Below, piece by piece: positions 1 through 5,310 of a stretch of DNA of 8,498 bases. Below the pieces are notes generated by a model, which was given only the letters and a program-made list of their open reading frames with translations, did not search any database and was not told the origin of the DNA. This DNA comes from Prevotellaceae bacterium UBA1746 (GTDB lineage: Bacteria; Bacteroidota; Bacteroidia; Bacteroidales; Bacteroidaceae): NCBI GenBank assembly GCA_002314875.1, contig DCHS01000025.1, positions 1 through 8,498 on the forward strand, in the 5' to 3' direction. The translations under genes and the position numbers were made by a program. Positions within the stretch are counted from its first letter, which is position 1, and each line of letters starts with the position of its first letter.

Positions 1-891
1 TATGCCAACGCTCACTGGTATTTCCTCCAGATGGGTGGGAAATACATGGTTTATGACCAGAACACCAAGGCCATCAATCTCGTCGATGAACTTCCTCTGA
101 CAGATTTCAGCGCTATTCAAAGTGCTGCCTGGAGTTTTACAGGAAATCCTTTCGCTGGTTTCAAGATTATCAACAAGGCGGTCGGTGACAATGCTTATCC
201 CGAAATGCCCACCTCTGCAGGCACGGAAGCCGGTAGCCTTTGGGATGTGAAACGCTGCCCCTTTGATGCCGGCGCTTTCTTCCTCACCGAACAGGGAACG
301 GAGGACTACTTGAGCATGGACAACCTCAAAACGCTCAAGGTAAGCGATGCTGAGGAATATGTGATGTACGACCTCAAGGCGGCTTGTTATGCTCCCACAC
401 AGGTTGCTCCAGAAGACGGCAGCACGGTGACGAAGCTTGACTCCATACGCTTGAAATACAAGACATGGCCTGGAATGATTGATGCCGAAGAACCCATCCA
501 TGTTTACAATGAGGAGGGAAAAAGTGTCAGCGTCGCAAAGATTGACTATGACGACAACGACGACTACAGCCTGTGGATTTTCTTCGGAAACGGTTCCTAC
601 GAAGACTTTGATTTCGTCAGCATCACCAAGGCTGGTACCTATCATTTCACCGTGCCTACCGCTACTATCTGGGAGGGCGAACACTTCAATATGTGGGCGA
701 AGGACTATGGAGTAAGCGAAGGCGCGATCTTCAACAACCACTTCACCCTCACCTACACCGTCGATCCTACTGCGGCCGTCCATTCCGTCCTTGCAGATCC
801 TCAGCCTCATCGCAGTTTCAGCAAGTACCGTCCTTACGACCTTAATCCTCGTGTCCGCATCGAGAACGGTCGCAAATACCTCCACGACTAA
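1..891 (+). CDS. C-terminal part of a secreted protein of unknown function (5' end outside window)
   Basis: The frame is open from base 1 to the TAA at 889-891, giving 296 residues without a start, so the true N-terminus lies upstream. I do not recognise the protein. The first ~125 residues are rich in aromatic and Gly/Asp residues and look like a beta-rich extracellular module. Residues ~130-257 open with PEDGSTV and continue as alternating hydrophobic strands ending in FTLTYTVDPTA, which fits an Ig-like or fibronectin-like beta-sandwich. The last 40 residues (AVHSVLAD, then YDLNPRVRIENGRKYLHD) resemble a worn form of the tail seen on many Prevotella secreted proteins (YDLxGRRV...NGRKYL), which points to export or surface sorting. 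That is family-style inference. It converges on the Lrp-type gene, with 44 bp between the stops. The reading frame is secure; the function is unknown. Confidence 0.85.
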   Translation, partial: YANAHWYFLQMGGKYMVYDQNTKAINLVDELPLTDFSAIQSAAWSFTGNPFAGFKIINKAVGDNAYPEMPTSAGTEAGSLWDVKRCPFDAGAFFLTEQGTEDYLSMDNLKTLKVSDAEEYVMYDLKAACYAPTQVAPEDGSTVTKLDSIRLKYKTWPGMIDAEEPIHVYNEEGKSVSVAKIDYDDNDDYSLWIFFGNGSYEDFDFVSITKAGTYHFTVPTATIWEGEHFNMWAKDYGVSEGAIFNNHFTLTYTVDPTAAVHSVLADPQPHRSFSKYRPYDLNPRVRIENGRKYLHD

Positions 892-901
892 CCCACCTCG
901 C

Positions 902-934
902 CGGTCCGTTCCGGTTTGAGGGCTTTAGCCCGAA
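902..934. repeat. 33-bp intergenic repeat element, copy 1 (REP-like)
   Basis: This 33-bp stretch matches 3023-3055 at 32 of 33 positions; base 916 is T here and G at 3037 in the other copy. It starts with CGGTCCGTTCCGGT and ends with GGGCTTTAGCCCGAA. The second half can form a GGGC/GCCC stem with a TTTA loop. It fills nearly the whole gap between two convergent genes, from 11 bp after one stop to 2 bp before the other. That is a typical place for REP-like palindromes, which can protect or end transcripts. The stem is too short to call it a terminator with confidence. Confidence 0.75.
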
Positions 935-935
935 G

Positions 936-1397
936 TTATATTCCCACGCCATAATCGTGTTTGACCTCCTCCATGACGAAGGTGGACTCGATATGGCCTA
1001 AAAAATCCATCGTACCCAGCACATCCAGGATGAAGCGCTGGTAGTACTTCATATCGGGGCAGTTGACTCTCAGCAGATAGTCAAATGCCCCGCTTATATT
1101 GTAGCACTCCGTCACCTCAGGAATTTCAGCGACACGCTGAGAGAACTCCTTCGCGATGCTGGCGTTGCACTGGCGGAGTTTCACACTCGTAAAGACCACG
1201 AAACCTTTGTTGAGTTTCTCAGCATCCAAGATAGCCGCATACTGCTTGATGAACCCGTCACGCTCGAGTCTTTTGATGCGTTCGAACACAGGAGTTGTAC
1301 TGAGATGAACCTTCGCAGCGACCTCTTTCGTCGTCAAACGGGCGTTTTTTTGCAAGATTCGGAGGATTTCAATGTCAATGTTGTCGAGATTTGCCAT
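936..1397 (-). CDS. Lrp/AsnC-family transcriptional regulator
   Basis: The product has 153 residues, the normal family length. Residues ~3-50 form the AsnC-type DNA-binding domain: LDNIDIEILRILQKNAR, then a helix-turn-helix with recognition helix STTPVFERIKRLERDG (33-48). A beta strand and linker follow (QYAAILD). Residues ~65-145 are the RAM ligand-binding and oligomerisation domain, with the conserved effector-turn pattern ISGAFDYLLRV (101-111). Members act in the cytoplasm as dimers to octamers and often sense amino acids. I chose the ATG at 1397 (MANLDNIDIE). The frame also opens at a TTG at 1424, but this would add nine residues that the family does not have. The gene is divergent from metY across 221 bp, so methionine or sulfur-amino-acid control is a fair inference; the ligand is not shown by the sequence. 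Its promoter and a candidate operator are listed separately. Confidence 0.95.
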   Translation of the reverse strand: MANLDNIDIEILRILQKNARLTTKEVAAKVHLSTTPVFERIKRLERDGFIKQYAAILDAEKLNKGFVVFTSVKLRQCNASIAKEFSQRVAEIPEVTECYNISGAFDYLLRVNCPDMKYYQRFILDVLGTMDFLGHIESTFVMEEVKHDYGVGI

Positions 1398-1459
1398 ATT
1401 TCCAAAAGATGTTTTTTCTGCCAAAAAGAGTTTTGACGCAGTTTTTTTGTTGCTTATTC

Positions 1460-1487
1460 TTTATTCCGCTGCAAATTTAGGAATAAA
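1460..1487. promoter_or_regulatory. Candidate operator: perfect 8-bp inverted repeat around the lrp-type -7 box
   Basis: TTTATTCC at 1460-1467 and its exact complement GGAATAAA at 1480-1487 are separated by 12 bp. The half-sites are 20 bp apart from start to start, about two helical turns, and they bracket the -7 element (1472-1479) of the minus-strand regulator gene. A dimer bound here would cover that promoter, as expected for self-repression by Lrp-type proteins. The binding protein is inferred, not shown. Confidence 0.45.
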
Positions 1488-1502
1488 TTCTTAATTTTCA
1501 AA
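1472..1502 (-). promoter_or_regulatory. Promoter of the Lrp/AsnC-type gene (Bacteroidetes -33/-7)
   Basis: Read on the minus strand, TTTG at 1502-1499 is followed after 19 bp by TAAATTTG at 1479-1472. Both match the Bacteroidetes primary-sigma consensus (TTTG, 19-21 bp, TAnnTTTG). Transcription should start a few bases beyond, near 1466, giving a leader of about 70 nt before the ATG at 1397. Confidence 0.7.
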
Positions 1503-1506
1503 TCTT

Positions 1507-1539
1507 CTTGGAGGATATTTCTATTTTGCCGTACCTTTG
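1507..1539 (+). promoter_or_regulatory. Promoter of metY (Bacteroidetes -33/-7)
   Basis: CTTG at 1507-1510 stands in for the -33 box (TTTG), and TACCTTTG at 1532-1539 is an exact TAnnTTTG -7 box, with 21 bp between them. The start should fall near 1545, leaving a leader of about 75 nt that ends in an A-rich stretch before the ATG at 1619. Only four bases separate this -33 box from the divergent one at 1499-1502. Confidence 0.65.
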
Positions 1540-1618
1540 CAGTCGAAAAACAACGATAATTGCAACATAGCAGTTGTCAGTTGACAGCAAGATTAATAAA
1601 AAACAAAAACATACAACT

Positions 1619-2899
1619 ATGGCAAAGTATCATCTTGAAACCCTCGCCCTCCATGTAGGCCAGGAAAATCCCGATCCCGCTTCTGATTCACGCGCAGTAC
1701 CTATTTATCAGACTACTTCATACGTCTTTCGTAACAGCCAGCATGCTGCAGACCGTTTTGGTCTCCGCGATGCCGGAAATATCTACGGCCGTCTGACCAA
1801 CTCCACCCAAGGTGTGTTCGAAGACCGTGTTGCTGCCCTTGAAGGCGGTGTTGCCGGACTGGCCGTAGCTTCTGGTGCTGCTGCAGTGACCTATGCTCTC
1901 CAGAATATCCTCCAGGCAGGTGACCACATCGTAGCTGCCGACAACCTCTATGGTGGCAGTTTCAACCTCATCACTCATACGCTGGCTACCCAGGGAATCA
2001 CCAACACTATTGTAAATGTCAATGATCTCGAAGCTCTGGAAGCTGCTATCCAGCCCAACACCAAGGTGGTCTATGCTGAAACCTTTGGCAATCCCAACAG
2101 TGATGTAACGAATCTCGAGGCTGTAGCAGAAGTTGCTCACCGTCACAATGTTGTATTTATCGTGGACAACACTTTCGCTCCCATTCTCATCCGTCCCTTG
2201 GAGCATGGTGTTGATATTGTCGTTCATTCTGCAACAAAGTTCATCGGCGGTCATGGCAGCAGCCTCGGCGGTGTCATCGTTGACGGCGGCAAGTTCGACT
2301 GGAAGGCTGATCCCGACAAGTATCCCACTCTCGCAAAGCCCGATCCCAGTTATCATGGCGCCATCTTCGCCGATGTTGCCGGTGCCGCAGCCTTCGTTAC
2401 CCGCATCCGTGCCGTCATCCTTCGTGATACCGGTGCTTGTATCTCTCCCTTCAACGCTTGGATTCTTCTTCAGGGTGTAGAAACTCTCCCCTTACGTATT
2501 GAGCGTCATGTTGAAAACGCCCTCAAGGTCGTTGATTTCCTTGCTAACCACCCGAAAGTGGCTAAGGTCAATCACCCTTCCCTCCCCTCTCATCCTGATC
2601 ACGCGCTTTACCAGGAGTATTTCCCCAATGGCGGCGGCAGCATTTTCACTTTCGAAATCAAGGGAACTCAGGAAGATGCCTGGAAGTTCATCGACAGTCT
2701 CCAGATTTTCTCTCTACTCGCCAATGTTGCTGATGTAAAGAGCCTTGTCATCCATCCCTACACCACCACTCACTCTCAGATGAGCCCCGAAGAACTCGAA
2801 CAGCAGCATATCACCCCTACTACCATCCGCCTCTCCATCGGTGTAGAGCATATCGATGATATCCTTGCTGATCTCTCTCAGGCTTTCGACCAGCTATAA
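1619..2899 (+). CDS. metY: O-acetyl-L-homoserine sulfhydrylase (O-acetylhomoserine aminocarboxypropyltransferase)
   Basis: This is a 426-residue cytosolic PLP enzyme of the Cys/Met-metabolism family (fold type I). It joins O-acetylhomoserine and sulfide to give homocysteine and acetate, the direct-sulfhydrylation route to methionine. Visible residues are K207 in HSATKF (Schiff-base lysine), Y56 and R58 in YGR (phosphate contact from the neighbour subunit), Y111 in NLYGG (stacking on the cofactor), D183 in VDNTF (pyridine nitrogen) and R404 in RLSIGVE (substrate carboxylate). The extra segment after the lysine (about 225-265, GKFDW...PSYHGAIF) and LVIHPYTTTHSQ near the C-terminus separate it from MetB, MetC and methionine gamma-lyase. 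I start at the ATG (MAKYHLETLALHVGQ). The in-frame TTG at 1574 would add 15 poorly conserved, Lys/Asn-rich residues. No Shine-Dalgarno sequence is seen, as usual for this phylum. It is divergent from the Lrp-type gene. It appears to be transcribed alone, with a terminator at 3069-3115. Confidence 0.96.
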   Translation: MAKYHLETLALHVGQENPDPASDSRAVPIYQTTSYVFRNSQHAADRFGLRDAGNIYGRLTNSTQGVFEDRVAALEGGVAGLAVASGAAAVTYALQNILQAGDHIVAADNLYGGSFNLITHTLATQGITNTIVNVNDLEALEAAIQPNTKVVYAETFGNPNSDVTNLEAVAEVAHRHNVVFIVDNTFAPILIRPLEHGVDIVVHSATKFIGGHGSSLGGVIVDGGKFDWKADPDKYPTLAKPDPSYHGAIFADVAGAAAFVTRIRAVILRDTGACISPFNAWILLQGVETLPLRIERHVENALKVVDFLANHPKVAKVNHPSLPSHPDHALYQEYFPNGGGSIFTFEIKGTQEDAWKFIDSLQIFSLLANVADVKSLVIHPYTTTHSQMSPEELEQQHITPTTIRLSIGVEHIDDILADLSQAFDQL

Positions 2900-2937
2900 C
2901 ATTGGTTCTTTTAAGAGTTTATAAATAATTCTTTCAC

Positions 2938-3032
2938 TGTTTAACTTTCAAACAACGGTCCGTTCTCGCGTGTTTATCTTTCTAACAAACGGTCAGTTAT
3001 CGCGTGTTTAACTTTCTAACAACGGTCCGTTC
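2938..3032. repeat. Tandem array of 33/34-bp units (two full, one partial)
   Basis: Three head-to-tail units begin at 2938, 2971 and 3005. Each reads roughly TGTTTAACTTTCTAACAA, then CGGTCCGTT, then CTCGCG. Unit 2 has one extra A and reads CGGTCAGTT. Unit 3 follows the pattern only to about 3032 and then runs into the 33-bp element shared with 902-934. The core AACGGTCCGTT in units 1 and 3 is nearly self-complementary. There are no spacers between units, so this is not CRISPR. It lies 38 bp past the metY stop, inside the predicted metY 3' untranslated region. Confidence 0.8.
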
Positions 3033-3055
3033 CGGTGTGAGGGCTTTAGCCCGAA
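3023..3055. repeat. 33-bp intergenic repeat element, copy 2 (REP-like)
   Basis: This matches 902-934 with one difference in 33 bases. The first nine bases (CGGTCCGTT) are also the core of the upstream tandem units, so the array and the element overlap and probably share an origin. The GGGC/TTTA/GCCC small palindrome sits at 3041-3052. Confidence 0.75.
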
Positions 3056-3068
3056 AATACCGTGATTT

Positions 3069-3115
3069 CATCCTCGGCACTGCTACCAGCCTGGCAGATG
3101 CTGAGGGTGCTTTTT
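3069..3115 (+). terminator. Intrinsic terminator downstream of metY
   Basis: CATCCTCGGCA (3069-3079) pairs with TGCTGAGGGTG (3099-3109) over 11 positions, including two G-U pairs. CTGC (3080-3083) pairs with GCAG (3094-3097) above a one-base bulge (A3098), leaving a 10-nt loop. C3110 and five T residues (3111-3115) follow directly. It lies about 170 nt past the metY stop and before the promoter of the next gene, so it should end the metY transcript and insulate the regulator gene. Confidence 0.7.
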
Positions 3116-3146
3116 ACATGTTAATAGCAGCAATCAGCAAGATTTA

Positions 3147-3178
3147 TTTGGATATTTCAGCAGAAAAAGTTATTTTTG
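3147..3178 (+). promoter_or_regulatory. Promoter of the membrane-spanning regulator gene (Bacteroidetes -33/-7)
   Basis: TTTG at 3147-3150 and TATTTTTG at 3171-3178 match both boxes of the Bacteroidetes consensus, with 20 bp between them. The start should fall near 3184, giving a very short leader of about 20 nt (ending in CCCCCCT) before the ATG at 3204. No ribosome-binding sequence is visible. Confidence 0.7.
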
Positions 3179-3203
3179 CAGTCGATATTCAAGTTTCCCC
3201 CCT

Positions 3204-4943
3204 ATGAAAAGTACAGTAATTCGCGTTATTTCGCTGCTTTTCTTCTTCTTATTCCCCCTCTCTGCCCTCCACGCTCAAAGCCTGGAGGCATTACTGGATA
3301 CCCTGGACTATACCATCGACTCCTACGATGAATATGCCAGTACGAAAGAAGCCCGCATTCTTGCGCTAAGAAACCAGCTGAAAACCAAGCAACATCCTTC
3401 CGACCGCTATGCCGTGCAGACTCTGCTCTACGATGAGTACTATGTCTACGATGCAGACTCCGCCATGTCTATCTGCAACAGCCAGCTGAAAATTGCCGAA
3501 CAGCTCGGCCACCCCGACTGGGCAGCAGAATGGCATATCAAGCGCTCGTTCATCTTTGCCGCTACGGGTCTTTTGGATGAGTCAGAAAAAGAATTGGCCA
3601 GCATTCCTCGTCCTTTCCCTGAGAGTTGGAATAACAACAACCGTCAGAATGACGTTCTGCTGACGGAATACTATCGCCAACGAATCTATGTCTACAGCCA
3701 CATGCAGCAATACTGCGGTACCGTTGGTCCGTCAAATCCTGCTGCTGTTGCCATGAACGAGCGCTCCTCCACCCTCGAGCAGCTTTACAACGACAGTATT
3801 CTCAGCCTCGTTCCCAAGACAGACCCGTTGTATCTCTGGCAGATGGCCTGGGGACCAAAGGCTGCGCAAGTCAAAGGCAAACTCGTCGAGGCACTTGCTT
3901 CCTCTCATCTTGACAACCGTTTTGATGCGATGAATGCCTATTCTCTGGCACATATCTATGATACAGAGGGCGATCAAGAGAACCGTCTCGCACTTTTGGC
4001 AAAGAGTGCAATTGCCGACATCCGTTTCTGTAACCGCGATATCGCTTCTCTCGAAGAACTTGCCCGCCTGCTTTTTGAACGCGGCGACTTGGAACGCTCA
4101 TACCGCTACATCAACTACTGCCTACTGAACAACCAGGTGTTCCATAACCGTGTTCGCATGGTTAGCACGAATGAAATCTTCACGCAGATTCACCAGGCCA
4201 ACCTTGCCAAGCAGCACCGCCAGCAATACTGGCTCATTCTTGCCGTCATTACAGTCACCATTCTTGCTGCTGCTTTGGCCGCCTTCATACTCCTCTTAAT
4301 ATTACGCGTGCGACGCACGCATCGTGACGAGCTTGCTCTGGCAGAGGCAAACAAGCAGTTGGAAGCCGCCAACAGCCAGCTTTCCGGTGCCATGGGACAG
4401 GTTGAGAAGGCCAACTCCGAGCTTTCCGCTCTCAACGATCAGCTTTCCAGCAAGAACGATGAACTACGCGAAAGTAACTACGTCAAGGAAGAAACCGTCG
4501 GCCTCGCCTTCAGTATCTGCAGCAGCTATGTGACTAAGATGGAGGAACAGCGCAAAACATTGGGACGACTGGTCATCACCAACCAGTATGACCTCCTAAA
4601 AAAACAACTTGAGACTTCTCAGAGTGCTGCTGTGCTGAAAGAATTCTTCCATCATTTTGATCAACTCTTCCTGAACATCTATCCAGATTTCATTGAAGAC
4701 TTCAATTCCTTGCTCCGTCCAGGCGAAGCAATTCACCCGAAGGAAACCGAACTTTTGAACACAGAACTTCGCATCTATGCGCTCGTCCGTTTGGGCATCA
4801 ACGACTCTGTTAAGATCGCTGATTTCCTCCATTGTTCTCCTCAGACGGTGTACAATCACAGACTCCGCGTCCGCAATAAGAGCGACATCCCCAACAGCGA
4901 CTTTGCAGCCACTGTCCAGCGCCTTGGAAAGGCCAGCGTATAG
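3204..4943 (+). CDS. Membrane-spanning one-component regulator, DUF6377-like (periplasmic helical repeats, TM, coiled coil, C-terminal HTH)
   Basis: The product has 579 residues. Residues 1-24 are a signal peptide (hydrophobic run LLFFFLF, likely cleavage ALHA|QS). Residues 25-335 are helical and resemble TPR repeats (for example YVYDADSAMSICNSQLKIAEQLG), and would lie in the periplasm. Residues ~342-368 are one strongly hydrophobic membrane helix followed by RVRRTHR, which puts the C-terminus in the cytoplasm. Residues ~375-425 form a coiled coil with repeated ANxxL/NxQL heptads. The C-terminal part ends in a helix-turn-helix (NDSVKIADFLHCSPQTVYNH, 533-552). The N-terminal pattern (LDTLDYTIDSYDEYASTKEARI) and the C-terminal LLNTELRIYALVRLGI agree with my memory of DUF6377 proteins of Bacteroidetes, often found beside susC-like genes. 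No histidine-kinase, receiver or AraC domain is present. It lies 367 bp before a susC-like gene on the same strand, so it likely controls that locus, as SusR does for starch genes. Target and ligand are inference. Alternative name: LuxR/TPR-type regulator. Confidence 0.88.
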   Translation: MKSTVIRVISLLFFFLFPLSALHAQSLEALLDTLDYTIDSYDEYASTKEARILALRNQLKTKQHPSDRYAVQTLLYDEYYVYDADSAMSICNSQLKIAEQLGHPDWAAEWHIKRSFIFAATGLLDESEKELASIPRPFPESWNNNNRQNDVLLTEYYRQRIYVYSHMQQYCGTVGPSNPAAVAMNERSSTLEQLYNDSILSLVPKTDPLYLWQMAWGPKAAQVKGKLVEALASSHLDNRFDAMNAYSLAHIYDTEGDQENRLALLAKSAIADIRFCNRDIASLEELARLLFERGDLERSYRYINYCLLNNQVFHNRVRMVSTNEIFTQIHQANLAKQHRQQYWLILAVITVTILAAALAAFILLLILRVRRTHRDELALAEANKQLEAANSQLSGAMGQVEKANSELSALNDQLSSKNDELRESNYVKEETVGLAFSICSSYVTKMEEQRKTLGRLVITNQYDLLKKQLETSQSAAVLKEFFHHFDQLFLNIYPDFIEDFNSLLRPGEAIHPKETELLNTELRIYALVRLGINDSVKIADFLHCSPQTVYNHRLRVRNKSDIPNSDFAATVQRLGKASV

Positions 4944-5039
4944 CAAAACCAGCAAAAAACAGTACCAATTTTAGCAATTAGAGTTAGCAAAAGAGTTTAC
5001 TTTTTTCGACCCCTATTTTTTCGTTAAATACTTTACAAT

Positions 5040-5078
5040 CAAGCAGGTAACTTTTTCAAGAGTTTACCTGCTTGTTTT
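5040..5078 (+). terminator. Intrinsic terminator after the regulator gene (perfect 11-bp stem)
   Basis: CAAGCAGGTAA (5040-5050) and TTACCTGCTTG (5064-5074) are exact complements around a 13-nt loop, followed by TTTT (5075-5078). It lies about 97 nt past the regulator stop. It also sits just before the next -33 box at 5086, so the same inverted repeat could serve as a protein-binding site for the downstream promoter. The rest of the gap from 4944 to 5039 is AT-rich with several AGCAAA runs and no gene that I can support. Confidence 0.65.
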
Positions 5079-5085
5079 ACTCATG

Positions 5086-5117
5086 CTTGCACGCGTAAAT
5101 AAGATGCCGTAATTTTG
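5086..5117 (+). promoter_or_regulatory. Promoter of the susC-like gene (Bacteroidetes -33/-7)
   Basis: CTTG at 5086-5089 approximates the -33 box and TAATTTTG at 5110-5117 is an exact -7 box, with 20 bp between them. The predicted start near 5123 gives a leader of almost 190 nt, long compared with the other genes here, and this leader carries the large inverted repeat at 5125-5260. The imperfect -33 box would suit a promoter that needs an activator. Confidence 0.65.
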
Positions 5118-5124
5118 CAGCCGG

Positions 5125-5260
5125 AAACTCGAAGCCTCTCGATAGGGATGTTACCGCCGAAAAAATATAGATTTGGAAGCTGTAATCTTGAATCGAGAAA
5201 TATTAGGAATTATAAATTAAGGTAAAAAGGTGGCGGTAACATCCTTGAGAGGCGAGATTC
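5125..5260. repeat. Long interrupted inverted repeat in the 5' leader of the susC-like gene
   Basis: The core arms are exact: GGATGTTACCGCC (5146-5158) against GGCGGTAACATCC (5232-5244). After a small internal loop (five bases against two) come GCCTCTC (5134-5140) and GAGAGGC (5247-5253), again exact. Beyond a three-base bulge, GAAACTC (5125-5131) pairs with GAGATTC (5254-5260) with one mismatch. The 73-nt loop is AT-rich and holds a second TAnnTTTG box and a 25-codon open frame. In RNA this would make a long stem with about 26 pairs. In DNA it has the geometry of an invertible segment. The remaining leader, 5261-5310, is rich in A and C and poor in G, so it is probably unstructured and open for ribosome loading. 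Confidence 0.8.
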
Positions 5261-5310
5261 TAACACAAAAGGAAATCCAAACCAATCAAACAAACCTAAT
5301 AATACCATTT

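Noticed and set aside
1545..1618. SAM-type riboswitch before metY
   Set aside because: A methionine gene makes this worth checking, but the leader is only about 75 nt, is A-rich, and shows no multi-stem or pseudoknot arrangement that I recognise as a SAM class.
1574..1618. Upstream TTG start for metY, and likewise the TTG at 1424 for the Lrp-type gene
   Set aside because: Both add short segments that do not belong to the families. The downstream ATGs give the normal protein lengths and conserved first residues.
1718..2356. 212-codon open frame on the minus strand inside metY
   Set aside because: It is also codon-aligned and open only because metY avoids TTA, CTA and TCA there. It has no domain features.
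2938..3055. CRISPR array
   Set aside because: The units adjoin each other with no spacers, there are fewer than three full units, and there are no cas genes nearby.
3004..3207. 67-codon open frame ending at the start of the membrane regulator gene (ATGA overlap)
   Set aside because: It begins with GTG inside the tandem repeat and runs through the REP-like element, the terminator hairpin and the promoter. The four-base overlap with the next ATG looks like translational coupling but is most simply chance.
2913..5067. AAGAGTTTA repeated in three intergenic places (2913, 4991, 5058)
   Set aside because: The motif is short and AT-rich, with no regular spacing and different contexts, one copy being part of a terminator arm and loop. 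Chance is an adequate explanation.
5125..5260. MITE or small transposon in the susC-like leader
   Set aside because: The terminal arms are inverted and of plausible size, but no target-site duplication is visible on either side, and the arms are interrupted by unequal internal loops.
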